A stretch of DNA of 64,000 nucleotides from the NCBI GenBank assembly GCA_900543805.1, contig UQTE01000003.1, positions 1-64,000 of the forward strand, written 5' to 3'. Every line of letters starts with the position of its first letter. Position 1 is the first letter of the stretch. The translations under genes and the position numbers were made by a program. Shown piece after piece: positions 42,999-51,625 of this stretch. This stretch comes from an uncultured Sutterella sp. GTDB lineage: Bacteria; Pseudomonadota; Gammaproteobacteria; Burkholderiales; Burkholderiaceae_F. The notes beneath the pieces are model-generated. The model was not told the DNA's origin and ran no database searches. It was given only the letters and a program-made list of their open reading frames with translations.

Positions 42999-43466
42999 AT
43001 GACCTCTTACACGACCGAGGACGCCAAGATCGATCCGAAGACGAATCCGCTTTTCCAAAGACTTTTCGGAAAAGAGGGATTTCTTTCCCTGAACGAGGCG
43101 AACCTCGATGAATTTCTCGCGGCGCCCGGCCTCAAGATGGCGGTCTTTGCCGAAGACCCCAACGCCAAGCGCGTGACGATGGACATCGTCGTGATCGCGC
43201 CCGAATTGAAGAAGGCCTTTTCCGGAGCGCTCGCGGACGCGCGCTTTGCGGACCTCGTCGAGTCGAGAGCGCTGGCTGCCCGCTGGGGCCTGCGGCGCTT
43301 TCCCGCCGTGGCGCTTTTTCGGGACAATGTCTTCTTGGGAGCGGTCGAAGCGCTGCAGCCCTGGGAGACCTATTGCCGGCAGTTGGGCGAAATCGCCCGC
43401 CGCACCGAGGCCCCTGCGCGCACCATCGCCATCGCGCCCGTCTCGACGCCCTCCTGCGGCGACTGA
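42999..43466 (+). CDS. hyaE: HyaE/HupG thioredoxin-like hydrogenase chaperone
   Basis: A 155-residue protein with a thioredoxin-like fold lacking the CXXC pair (WGLRRFPAVALFRDNVFLGA at the fold's cis-Pro region). HyaE/HupG proteins bind the small subunit's Tat signal and help its cofactor assembly. The start lies 1 bp after the hupF stop. Confidence 0.85.
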   Translation: MTSYTTEDAKIDPKTNPLFQRLFGKEGFLSLNEANLDEFLAAPGLKMAVFAEDPNAKRVTMDIVVIAPELKKAFSGALADARFADLVESRALAARWGLRRFPAVALFRDNVFLGAVEALQPWETYCRQLGEIARRTEAPARTIAIAPVSTPSCGD

Positions 43467-43514
43467 CGGAGCGCTTGCAAACAACACGGATACAAAAGAA
43501 AAAGGAATGCCCCC

Positions 43515-44327
43515 ATGGCTACGTTGACGACGAGTTCGGCCTGGGCCGACGTACGGCTCACCCCGGAAGAGGAACGGATTGCGGCGGAGGAAACCCTGCG
43601 GTTTCTCTCGGAAGTTTCCGACGAGGCGGCCCGCGCCCTGGCGGAGAAATCGGAGGAGGCGGCCCGAAGCCTTCACCGCGTCTGGGACTTTTCGTCCTTT
43701 TCTCCTGCGACGATTCCCTTTTTGATCGCGACGCTCGGAACGGGCGAAGTCCGCATCGTGCTCCACGGCGGGCTCGTGAAGATGGAGGAAACGGGCGTGC
43801 CCGCGCTCTGGCGCATGCAGTTGGGTGAAACGCAGTCCTTCGTCCTCGCGCTCATTCCTCCGTCCGTCGTGGCGATGGCCTCGCGAGGCGAGGCGGAACT
43901 CAAGATTCCCGAATCGGCACCGGAGGGCGTCTTTGCGGCGCCCGTGATTCTCGAGGAACTCCGCGAGGCGCTCTCGAAGGCCGACACGACGCGTTGGAGC
44001 ACGAAACCCGGTCACATGGTCGAGATGACGCGCCAGCCCCTGGCACCGGGTGATCAGGCCTATCTTGCGGGCGTTCTGGGCTTGGGCGACATCGACATCC
44101 GCCTCTCGGGCTTTGCGGACTCCCGCATCATGAGCACGAAGGTGCGCGGGATCTGGCACACGCAGATTCTCAATCACGCGGGCAAAGGTCTGCTCGACGC
44201 CTACGTCGTCGGGCTCATTCCGGCGGAAGTGCCGGCCACCCCCGAAGAGCTCGAGGATACGGTCGCGCGCTGCCGCGAATTCTCGGACGTGGTCGAGGCC
44301 GACCGGACCCGGGGAGCGCTCGGATGA
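43515..44327 (+). CDS. hyaF: HyaF/HupH hydrogenase accessory protein
   Basis: A 270-residue protein needed for small-subunit maturation of oxygen-tolerant hydrogenases. The family's C-terminal half is recognisable (GEVRIVLHGG, VRGIWHTQILNHAGKGLLDA, LIPAEV). It is followed by a 4-bp overlap with the rubredoxin gene. Confidence 0.85.
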   Translation: MATLTTSSAWADVRLTPEEERIAAEETLRFLSEVSDEAARALAEKSEEAARSLHRVWDFSSFSPATIPFLIATLGTGEVRIVLHGGLVKMEETGVPALWRMQLGETQSFVLALIPPSVVAMASRGEAELKIPESAPEGVFAAPVILEELREALSKADTTRWSTKPGHMVEMTRQPLAPGDQAYLAGVLGLGDIDIRLSGFADSRIMSTKVRGIWHTQILNHAGKGLLDAYVVGLIPAEVPATPEELEDTVARCREFSDVVEADRTRGALG

Positions 44328-44572
44328 CGAAGGCTTTCGACGACATTCCGCCCGGGCGCGTCGACCGGCTGCTCGACCGGCTCAACCAAGAGCGCATCGG
44401 TCCCGACACCAAGATGCAGTGCAAGGTCTGCTGGTGGGTCTACGATCCCGAAGAGGGGTGCGAAGAGTGGGACATTCCGCCGGGAACCCCCTTTACGGAA
44501 CTCCCCGAGCACTTCACCTGTCCGGGCTGCGGCAACGACAAGTCGTCCTTCCTCGTGAAGGACGACGAATGA
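44324..44572 (+). CDS. hupI: Rubredoxin HupI/HoxR
   Basis: An 82-residue rubredoxin with iron ligands CKVC and CPGC in the order MQCKVCWWVYDPEEGCEEWD and HFTCPGCGNDKSSF. In hup clusters it supports FeS assembly of the small subunit under oxygen. It has an N-terminal extension of about 30 residues. It is the last gene of the rightward hydrogenase operon. Confidence 0.92.
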   Translation: MTKAFDDIPPGRVDRLLDRLNQERIGPDTKMQCKVCWWVYDPEEGCEEWDIPPGTPFTELPEHFTCPGCGNDKSSFLVKDDE

Positions 44573-44666
44573 CGCCGTTTCTCTGTTCCTTCGGACGGCG
44601 CGGGTGACGAGCCCGCGTCTCGCTTTTGGGCGCTACACTTTCCCGAAAGCTTCGAAGGAGAAATTC

Positions 44667-47144
44667 ATGCTTCGGGACCACATCGAGGTGCGCGGCGCGC
44701 GCGTGCACAACCTCAAGAACGTCGACGTCGACGTGCCGCTTCACAAGGTCGTGGGCGTGGCGGGCGTCTCGGGTTCGGGAAAATCGTCGTTGGCGCTCGG
44801 CGTTCTCTACGCCGAAGGTTCGCGCCGCTACCTCGAGGCGCTTTCCACCTACACGCGCCGCCGGATGACGCAGGCGCCCCGCGCCGAAGTGGACGAAGTC
44901 CTCTACGTCCCCGCGGCTCTCGCTCTTCGGCAGCGGCCGGGCGTGCCCGGTCTTCGGAGCACCTTCGGGACCGGAACGGAACTTCTGAACGTTCTTCGCC
45001 TCATCTTCTCGCGCCTCGCTTCGCACCGCTGTCCCAACGGCCACCGCGTCCCGCCCACGACGGACGTCGCGGCGGGCAAGGAACTCGTCTGTCCCGAGTG
45101 CGGCGCGCATTTCTTCGCGCCCTCGGCCGAGGAACTGTCGTTTAACGGACGAGGCGCCTGCGAGCGCTGCGGCGGCACGGGCGTCGTGCGCACGGTCGAC
45201 CGCTCGACTCTCGTGCCCGACGAAAGCCTCACGATCGACGAAGGGGCGGTCGCGCCCTGGAACACGCTCATGTGGTCCCTCATGACGGACGTCTGCCGCG
45301 CCATGGGCGTGCGGACCAACGTGTCTTTCCGGGACCTCACGCCCGAAGAAAAAAAGATCGTCTTCGAAGGTCCCGCCGTCAAGAAGCACATCCTCTACCG
45401 TCCCAAGAACGGGGAGGGCGCGACGCCCCTGGACTTCACCTTCTTCAACGCGGTCTACACGGTCGAAAACGCGCTCTCGAAGGTGAAGGACGAAAAGGGC
45501 ATGAAGCGGGTTGAACGTTTCCTGCGCGCAATCCCGTGCCCCGACTGCGAAGGAACGCGACTCTCCGCCGCGGCCCGGGCTCCCGAAGTGGCGGGAATCA
45601 CGCTCGACGCCGCCTGCCGCATGACCTTGAGGGACCTCGCCCTCTGGGTCGACGGATTGCCCGAGACCGTGCCCGAAAGCATGCGGACGATGGCCGAAAA
45701 CCTCGCCGAGTCCTTTCGTTCGACCGCAAGGCGTCTGATGGACCTCGGGCTTTCCTATCTCACGCTCGACCGCTCAAGCGCGTCGCTCTCGACGGGCGAA
45801 CGGCAGCGCATGCAGTTGGCGCGCGCCGTGCGAAACCGCACGACGGGCGTGCTCTATGTCCTCGACGAACCGTCGATCGGACTTCATCCCGCGAACCTTA
45901 AGGGCCTTACGGGCGTGATCCGCGACCTCGTCTCGGACGGCAATTCCGTGCTCTTGGTTGACCATGACGCGTCGCTTCTCTCGGAAGTCGATCACCTGAT
46001 CGAACTCGGCCCCGGGGCGGGCGTCGAGGGCGGAAGGATTCTGACGCAGGGGCCGCTTGCCGTCGTGCGCAAGGATCCCGCCTCGAAGATCGCTCCCTAT
46101 CTGACGGACCATCCTCTTTTCCGAACGGAGCGCGCCGCGCCCGAACACCTCTTCGACTTGGGGCGCATTCATCTCGAGACCGGGGCGATCCACACGGTGA
46201 AGCCCCTGTCGCTCGACATCCCCAAGGGGCGCCTCACGGTGGTGACGGGCGTCTCGGGGTCGGGGAAGACGACGCTCGTCTTGGAGAGCCTCGTGCCGGC
46301 CTTGGAAGCGCTCACGGAAGGAAAGCTCATGCCCGACCACGTCCGAAACATCGAAGCCGAGGGGATCCGCCGCGTGAAGCTGATCGACGCGACGCCCGTC
46401 GGCATCAACGTGCGCTCGACCGTCGCCACCTACGCGAACGTCCACGACGAGTGGCGAAAACTTTTCGCCAGAACGAAGGACGCCAAGGCCCGGGGCAAGA
46501 AAGCCGGGGACTTCTCCTACAACACGGGGTCGCTTCGCTGTCCCGTGTGCGACGGCACGGGCGTCGTGACGCTTGACGTGCAGTTCCTCCCCGACGTGGA
46601 AATCCCGTGTCCCGCCTGCCGGGGTAGCCGCTACGCGAAGGAAGCCGAGACGATCTTCTTTAAAAACAAGGAAGGCGAGCGCCGCACGCTCCCGCAGCTC
46701 ATGGCCTCCGACGTGCACGAAGCCGTGCGCTTTTGCCGAGACGAAAAGACCGTGGCCGCGCGCCTCAAGATTTTGGACGACCTCGGGCTCGGCTATCTGA
46801 CGCTCGGCGAAGCGACGCCCGCGCTTTCGGGCGGGGAGGCGCAGCGCCTCAAGCTCGCTTCCGAGATGGGGCGCGGGCAGTCGGACGCCGTGTTCGTCTT
46901 CGACGAGCCGACGATCGGGCTTCATCCCGAGGACGTGAAGACCTTGGTCGGCGTCTTTGAACGGCTTCTCGCCGCCGGCGCGACCGTCGTCGTGATCGAG
47001 CACGACCTCGACGTGATCCGCTCGGCCGACTACGTCGTGGACCTCGGGCCGGGCGGGGGAGAAGAGGGCGGACGGATCGTCGCCTGCGGCACGCCCGAAG
47101 CGGTCCGCAACACGACCGAGAGCCGCACGGGGCGCTTCCTCTGA
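44667..47144 (+). CDS. Short UvrA paralogue (UvrA2-like ABC ATPase)
   Basis: An 825-residue twin-ATPase of the excinuclease A family, shorter than the about 940 residues of housekeeping UvrA. It has Walker A motifs GVSGSGKSSLALG and GVSGSGKTTLVLE, signatures LSTGERQRMQLA and LSGGEAQRLKLA, and zinc-binding CPECGAHF, CERCGGTG, CPVCDGTG and CPACRGSR. The first signature is LSTGE rather than LSGGE. UvrA2 proteins act in DNA-damage tolerance or drug resistance without replacing UvrA. The start at 44667 follows AAGGAG. It is monocistronic. Confidence 0.85.
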   Translation: MLRDHIEVRGARVHNLKNVDVDVPLHKVVGVAGVSGSGKSSLALGVLYAEGSRRYLEALSTYTRRRMTQAPRAEVDEVLYVPAALALRQRPGVPGLRSTFGTGTELLNVLRLIFSRLASHRCPNGHRVPPTTDVAAGKELVCPECGAHFFAPSAEELSFNGRGACERCGGTGVVRTVDRSTLVPDESLTIDEGAVAPWNTLMWSLMTDVCRAMGVRTNVSFRDLTPEEKKIVFEGPAVKKHILYRPKNGEGATPLDFTFFNAVYTVENALSKVKDEKGMKRVERFLRAIPCPDCEGTRLSAAARAPEVAGITLDAACRMTLRDLALWVDGLPETVPESMRTMAENLAESFRSTARRLMDLGLSYLTLDRSSASLSTGERQRMQLARAVRNRTTGVLYVLDEPSIGLHPANLKGLTGVIRDLVSDGNSVLLVDHDASLLSEVDHLIELGPGAGVEGGRILTQGPLAVVRKDPASKIAPYLTDHPLFRTERAAPEHLFDLGRIHLETGAIHTVKPLSLDIPKGRLTVVTGVSGSGKTTLVLESLVPALEALTEGKLMPDHVRNIEAEGIRRVKLIDATPVGINVRSTVATYANVHDEWRKLFARTKDAKARGKKAGDFSYNTGSLRCPVCDGTGVVTLDVQFLPDVEIPCPACRGSRYAKEAETIFFKNKEGERRTLPQLMASDVHEAVRFCRDEKTVAARLKILDDLGLGYLTLGEATPALSGGEAQRLKLASEMGRGQSDAVFVFDEPTIGLHPEDVKTLVGVFERLLAAGATVVVIEHDLDVIRSADYVVDLGPGGGEEGGRIVACGTPEAVRNTTESRTGRFL

Positions 47145-47253
47145 TCTGCGCCCTCCGAAGAAACCCGCGGCGACGATTTTCGCCGCATCCTTTACGGCGG
47201 TCGCGGGCGGCTCTTCTTAGAATGTCGGAAGAACGAATCGGATTTTTTGTCGC

Positions 47254-48576
47254 ATGAACTTCGCCGCTCTTTCCCGAACGCTCAGGCGCCACTCTCTCTG
47301 GACCACGCTCAAAAACCTGACGGGGTTCTTTTTTGCGCGTCTCAAGGACACGCAGATTCAGGAAGTGGCGTCCTCGATGACGCTGACGACGCTTCTCTCC
47401 CTCATTCCGCTTCTGGCCGTGAGTCTCGCGGTCTTTGCGGCGTTTCCGAGCTTTGCCTCGTCGCGCGCGGCGCTCGAGGCGATGATTCTCGAGAGTTTCC
47501 TGCCCCCGCAGTACAGCGAGCAGATCGTTCACTACCTGAAGGTCTTCATGACGCAGGCTTCGGGCCTCGGGATCTTCGGTCTGGCGGGCTTGGCCGTGAC
47601 GGCGCTCCTTTTGATCGACAAGTTCTTCGTCACGATCAACAGCATCTTCAAGGTGCGGCGTCTGCGCCCCTGGCCGCAGCGCGCGCTCATCTACTGGGGG
47701 ATGCTGACGCTCGCGCCGGCGGCGATCTTTTTGTCGCTCACCATGTCGAAGAAGGCGATCGAAATCGCCATGAGCGGGGTCGAGGCGCCGGGCTTTTTCA
47801 ACACCCTCTACTTCTGGGGACAGGTGCTCCTGCAGGGCCTCGGCTACGCCGTTCTCTACAAGTTCGTCCCGAATTGCCGCGTGCCCGCTCAGAATGCGCT
47901 CATCGGCGGGCTCTCGGTCGCGATCGTGGGGCAGGTCGTCAAGACCGGCTTTGAAACCTACGTGACGGCGGGAACGCTCTCAAACGTCTACGGCGCCTTC
48001 GTGGCGCTCCCCGTCTTCCTCTTGTGGCTCTACGTGACGTGGCTCCTCGTCTTCTCGGGCGCCGCCATCACCGCGACGATTCCGCTCCTTTTCTCGGGGC
48101 GCTACGCCGACAGCTACAAGCGCGGCAACGACTTCCTCACGGGCGTCGCGCTCCTTCGCGTGCTCCTCGACGCGCGCCGTGCCGGCAATTCGTCCGTCGA
48201 CATCGAAACGCTCTGCAGCGAAGTCGACAGCTATCCGGAAGCGGCCGAACGGATTCTGCACGCGCTCGCTTCGGTCGGCTACTGCGCGGAAGTCAATCAG
48301 GACAAAAAGCGGGGCGGCCATTGGGTGCTTTTGTGCGATCCTTCGAAAAAGAGTCTGAAGGACGCCCTTCACGCGCTTCTCGTCGATCAGACGAACCGGC
48401 TCGTACTCCCGAAGCGCGAAGCGACCCGCCGAGACGAAGGAATGCTCTGCGACTGGTACCGCGCCGTGCGCTCGGGCGAGGCGATCAGCCGACCGCTCGA
48501 CGAAATCTTCCCCGCGGACGAAGGAAAGGAGGCGCCGTCCGCACCGGCGGTTCCGTCAGCGGTCTGCGCTCCCTGA
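47254..48576 (+). CDS. YihY/UPF0761-family inner-membrane protein
   Basis: A 440-residue protein of the family once mislabelled ribonuclease BN. Six hydrophobic segments fall in residues 40-280. Conserved family features are QEVASSMTLTTLLSLIPLLA near the first span and TLSNVYGAFVALPVFLLWLY near the fifth. A C-terminal soluble domain of about 150 residues has a winged-helix look. The biological role is unsettled. No clear ribosome-binding site is seen. Confidence 0.85.
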   Translation: MNFAALSRTLRRHSLWTTLKNLTGFFFARLKDTQIQEVASSMTLTTLLSLIPLLAVSLAVFAAFPSFASSRAALEAMILESFLPPQYSEQIVHYLKVFMTQASGLGIFGLAGLAVTALLLIDKFFVTINSIFKVRRLRPWPQRALIYWGMLTLAPAAIFLSLTMSKKAIEIAMSGVEAPGFFNTLYFWGQVLLQGLGYAVLYKFVPNCRVPAQNALIGGLSVAIVGQVVKTGFETYVTAGTLSNVYGAFVALPVFLLWLYVTWLLVFSGAAITATIPLLFSGRYADSYKRGNDFLTGVALLRVLLDARRAGNSSVDIETLCSEVDSYPEAAERILHALASVGYCAEVNQDKKRGGHWVLLCDPSKKSLKDALHALLVDQTNRLVLPKREATRRDEGMLCDWYRAVRSGEAISRPLDEIFPADEGKEAPSAPAVPSAVCAP

Positions 48577-48597
48577 GAACCCGCTCCCGCTTTTTCG

Positions 48598-48634
48598 AAC
48601 GCCCTCCTTCCTTCGGGAAGAGGGGCGTTTTTAC
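48598..48634 (+). terminator. Terminator after the YihY gene
   Basis: CGCCC (48600-48604) pairs with GGGCG (48624-48628), with an inner TTCC/GGAA stem, followed by five T residues. Confidence 0.8.
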
Positions 48635-48654
48635 GGTGTTTTCCCTTTGGTTTC

Positions 48655-48689
48655 GTACTGAAAAGTACTGATGTACTGATTGGTACTGA
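48655..48689. repeat. Four direct repeats of GTACTGA upstream of the second porin
   Basis: GTACTGA occurs at 48655, 48665, 48673 and 48683 (spacings 10, 8 and 10), followed by a GGTACC at about 48699. The copies lie in the 350-bp region between the YihY terminator and the porin gene, which otherwise holds no gene. Helical-turn-like spacing suggests an array of binding sites for a regulator of the porin. Confidence 0.6.
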
Positions 48690-48926
48690 AAATATTTGGT
48701 ACCGGTGAGCTGTGTCTTTTTCGCATCTTCGCAACAGATTTGTTTATTCATGTTTTACACAGAATAAAAACGAAGCGATCGATCATTATTTTTCGTCCGG
48801 AAGAAGGAAGGGTGATCTGAAAAGAACTGATGAGTACAAAAACGGTCTCCGATGCCGTAGGATGAAGTCTTTCCTCAACAAGACGCGGGCGCACGCCGCC
48901 CGCCCCAACTTTCAGAGAGACCCTCC

Positions 48927-50069
48927 ATGCAACATTGGATCCGACTGTCCGCTGCGGCGGGCGCCTGTCTTTTCTCGGTCGCCGCCGTGAAGGCCGGCGA
49001 CATTGAAGCCTACGGCGTTCTCGACACCTATTTGGAAGCTTATTCGAACGGCGACGGCACGACGACGCGCCTTTCTTCGGGCGGCGCATCGCCCTCGTGC
49101 TACGGCCTTCGCGGCGAAGAACAGCTCGCCGACGGCCTCAAGGCCTTCTTCGCGCTCGAAGGGGGCCTTCTCGTCGACCGGGGAACGTCGACCCCCGACG
49201 GTCCCGGCGCGGAAAACTACATCTTCCAGCGTCACGCCTACGTGGGCCTTGCGGGCGATTTCGGACGCGTGTCGTTCGGCTACCAGTACACGCCCACCTT
49301 CATTGCGCTCGCCTCGATGGACCCCTCGGGCTTTTCTCTCGGTTCCGCCATGGGCACCTTCTCTTCGCCCACGGCTCGCGGGGTGAACGGAGGCGCCGCC
49401 TCCGACCTTACGTCGCGTTCGGTGAACGCCGTTTCCTATCAATCGCCCAAGCTCGGAAACTTCGTCTTTACCCTTTTTGCCGGTCTCGGCGAAAAGGAAA
49501 AGACTTCGGGCGACGTCTCGTCGACGCGCGGCAACTACTACGGCGGTTCCGCCCGCTACGCGGACGGGGCCCTGACGAGCGTCCTCGCCTTCGGGATCCA
49601 CAAGGCGCAGTTCAACCGCGACGCCGAGGGCCGCGACTATTCGGGGAACGACTATCAGGTCGACTTCGCCGTGAGCTACGACTTCGGGTTCGTCAAGCCC
49701 GCCCTCAACTTCGCCTGGAAGAAGGGGAACGACCGATCTTCGGGCGCCGTTCCGGCGGCCTTCCAGTCCGAAAACGTCTTCGTCTCGCAGGCGGGCTTCT
49801 CCGCTCCGGTCGCGGGCGGGCGCTGGATGGCGAGCGTCGCCTATGCGCGCAACAGCACGACGGAAGACGCCGACGCCCTGTCGGCGGGCACGCGCTACGA
49901 ATACCCGCTCTCGAAGAAGACCTTCGTCTACACGGGCGCGATCGCGGTCTGGAATGAAGACCGTGCCGACTACAGTCTCTCCGGGGGCGGCGGCTCCACG
50001 GCCGGCATTCCGACGGTGATGGGAAAGAACGCCTCGACCTTCTTCGCCGGGATCAACACCCGTTTCTGA
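48927..50069 (+). CDS. Outer-membrane porin (Gram-negative porin family)
   Basis: A 380-residue beta-barrel with signal peptide MQHWIRLSAAAGACLFSVAA and cleavage before GDIEAYGVLDTYLEAY. The loop-3 region FGRVSFGYQYTP and the terminal strand ending NTRF support the family. It is not a close copy of the porin at 6.5 kb. AGAGAG precedes the start. A GTACTGA repeat array lies about 240 bp upstream. Confidence 0.88.
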   Translation: MQHWIRLSAAAGACLFSVAAVKAGDIEAYGVLDTYLEAYSNGDGTTTRLSSGGASPSCYGLRGEEQLADGLKAFFALEGGLLVDRGTSTPDGPGAENYIFQRHAYVGLAGDFGRVSFGYQYTPTFIALASMDPSGFSLGSAMGTFSSPTARGVNGGAASDLTSRSVNAVSYQSPKLGNFVFTLFAGLGEKEKTSGDVSSTRGNYYGGSARYADGALTSVLAFGIHKAQFNRDAEGRDYSGNDYQVDFAVSYDFGFVKPALNFAWKKGNDRSSGAVPAAFQSENVFVSQAGFSAPVAGGRWMASVAYARNSTTEDADALSAGTRYEYPLSKKTFVYTGAIAVWNEDRADYSLSGGGGSTAGIPTVMGKNASTFFAGINTRF

Positions 50070-50149
50070 GGCTTGTGACTCGGCTTTCGGATCCTCGCTC
50101 CGACCGGATCGTCCCGAAAGAGAATGCCTTCCGTCGTCTTCCATACGCC

Positions 50150-50371
50150 GGAAGGCATTGTCGTTTTCGAAGCGCCGGATCCTGCCGTGACCGCCGTGCC
50201 GCAGGGCGCCTGGTACAAGCCCGTGAAGAAGAACGGCCGCCTCGTCAATTCGGTCCGATCGACGAACTTCGCAAGAAGTACGGCGACCGCGCGACGATAG
50301 CGCCGCTCCCCGACGCGGACCTCACGAAGCCTTCGCTCGTGATTCGTCCGCCCAAGGGGTTGGAGGCATAA
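50150..50371 (+). pseudogene. Fused relic of a second dmsA-dmsB pair
   Basis: From about 50160 one frame reads VTAVPQGAWYKPVKKNGRLV, matching the DmsA C-terminal block (VTSIPQGAWYTPVMKDGKRV of the intact gene). At about 50248 it joins a different frame that reads FGPIDELRKKYGDRATIAPL and ends KGLEA at a stop. This matches the DmsB C-terminus (FGPIDALRKKYGSTAVAPL). Everything between is deleted. The relic is followed by its own strong terminator. Confidence 0.8.
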
Positions 50372-50416
50372 GTCTTGCCGGGGCGCCGTCGGGCGCTTCG
50401 CGACCCTCCGAACGGC

Positions 50417-50451
50417 AAAGGCCGCGGTGCGTTGTGCGCCGCGGCCTTTTG
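50417..50451 (+). terminator. Terminator after the dms relic
   Basis: AAAGGCCGCGG and CCGCGGCCTTTT form perfect arms around an 11-nt loop. It is the original terminator of the lost dms operon. Confidence 0.85.
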
Positions 50452-50663
50452 TCCGGCACGAAATCCTCCGGGCGGCCGCCGCTGGTCATGTTGATGTGAC
50501 GAGATCTGATCTGCGGGCAAATGCAATCCCGAGGTTGCCTGCAAGAGCGAGAACGGATTCTCTTGCAATGGGTCAAGCGTCGTCGAGCGGTGTTGTGGGC
50601 TGGCAGAACTCCCGTTAAGATGATAGTATGCTGATGTAACGCAATTTTCGGTACAAATTGACT

Positions 50664-50930
50664 ATGGCAACGTTAAATCTTCGTATCAGTGATTTCGACA
50701 ATTCTGTTTTGGAATCGCTGGCAGACTCGACGGGACGTTCGAAGACATCGCTGGTGATTGAGGCCATCCGCAACCTAAATATTGAGCTGAACGAGGAAAG
50801 TGGGGTCACCCGACTCTCTGCTGAGGCTTTTGATGGTTTTCTTGAAAAAGTTTTGAAGCCCGAAACGGACCCCCAAGTTCTTGAAGCGCGTAGAAAACTT
50901 GAAGAATTTGTCCCTGTTTGGGAGCGGTGA
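50664..50930 (+). CDS. Ribbon-helix-helix antitoxin (DUF1778/TacA-like)
   Basis: An 88-residue protein. The N-terminus MATLNLRISDFDNSVLESLA is a ribbon-helix-helix DNA-binding fold. The C-terminal RLSAEAFDGFLEKVLKPE resembles the toxin-wrapping segment of TacA-type antitoxins. It overlaps the GNAT gene by one base (TGATG). Upstream, GTTA...TAAC half-sites (about 50614-50639) could be the autoregulatory operator. Composition is AT-richer than the flanks, indicating transfer. Confidence 0.82.
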   Translation: MATLNLRISDFDNSVLESLADSTGRSKTSLVIEAIRNLNIELNEESGVTRLSAEAFDGFLEKVLKPETDPQVLEARRKLEEFVPVWER

Positions 50931-51433
50931 TGTCTGACTTCACGTTTCTTCCGCCGCGGCCTGTTCGGCAGGCGGACGCGGTACTCTTCCAAACCTTTGA
51001 CTGTGGGGTGCAGTCTCTGAATGGTTGGTTGGTACGAAAAGCCCTCTATAACGAAATCCATGGAGGAAGCCGAACGTATGTCCTTTCTACCTCAGACGGC
51101 GAGTTGGCCGCCTTTTTTTGCCTGGCGGCTCACAGCGTGGAGCATGAAGATTTTCGCTCCAAATTCAGACGAAACATGCCGAATCCCGTTCCCGTGATTT
51201 TGCTGGGTCGTCTGGCGGTGGACAAAAAATTTGCCGGATGCGGTGTGGGCACTTCTTTGTTAAAAGTCGCTGTAGCAATGACCCGCGAGTTAGCTCGAAG
51301 CATTGGGGTTGCGGCTTTGGTTGTGCATCCACTCAACGAACGGGCCACTCGTTTCTATCTTGAGCGTGGTTTTGTCCATGCCAAAGCAGGCAAAGACTTG
51401 CTGGTTTTTCCCGTGAGCGATCCCGCGGTGTAG
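50930..51433 (+). CDS. GNAT-family toxin (TacT/AtaT-like acetyltransferase)
   Basis: A 167-residue acetyltransferase. The acetyl-CoA loop is LGRLAVDKKFAGCGVGTSLL and the catalytic tyrosine lies in ATRFYLERGF. Toxins of this type acetylate the amino acid on charged tRNA and stop translation. The coupled upstream ribbon-helix-helix gene supports the toxin reading over a metabolic acetyltransferase. The start at 50930 is shared with the antitoxin stop. Confidence 0.82.
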   Translation: MSDFTFLPPRPVRQADAVLFQTFDCGVQSLNGWLVRKALYNEIHGGSRTYVLSTSDGELAAFFCLAAHSVEHEDFRSKFRRNMPNPVPVILLGRLAVDKKFAGCGVGTSLLKVAVAMTRELARSIGVAALVVHPLNERATRFYLERGFVHAKAGKDLLVFPVSDPAV

Positions 51434-51585
51434 TCGAAGCTGCCCTCCATTAAATGGAAGGCATTTGTCCGCGTCTGCGGGTGCAAGATCGGTTAAGAAA
51501 AACGGTTTGTCGGCTTCTATCGCGCGAAGACTTGGTTCGGATCGGGAATCTAGGCGTCGGACACGGAGCGTTTTCCTCGGATGCG

Positions 51586-51616
51586 AAAAGGGCCGCCTTC
51601 CGAAAGAAGACGGCCC
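51586..51616 (-). terminator. Terminator of the TPR-cyclophilin operon
   Basis: On the minus strand GGGCCGTCTTC pairs with GGAAGGCGGCCC, followed by TTTT, just past the cyclophilin stop. Confidence 0.85.
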
Positions 51617-51625
51617 GAAGATGGC

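Noticed and set aside
41898..44177. 759-codon minus-strand open frame
   Set aside because: It is antisense to hyaD-hupF-hyaE-hyaF, which carry clear family motifs and overlapping starts.
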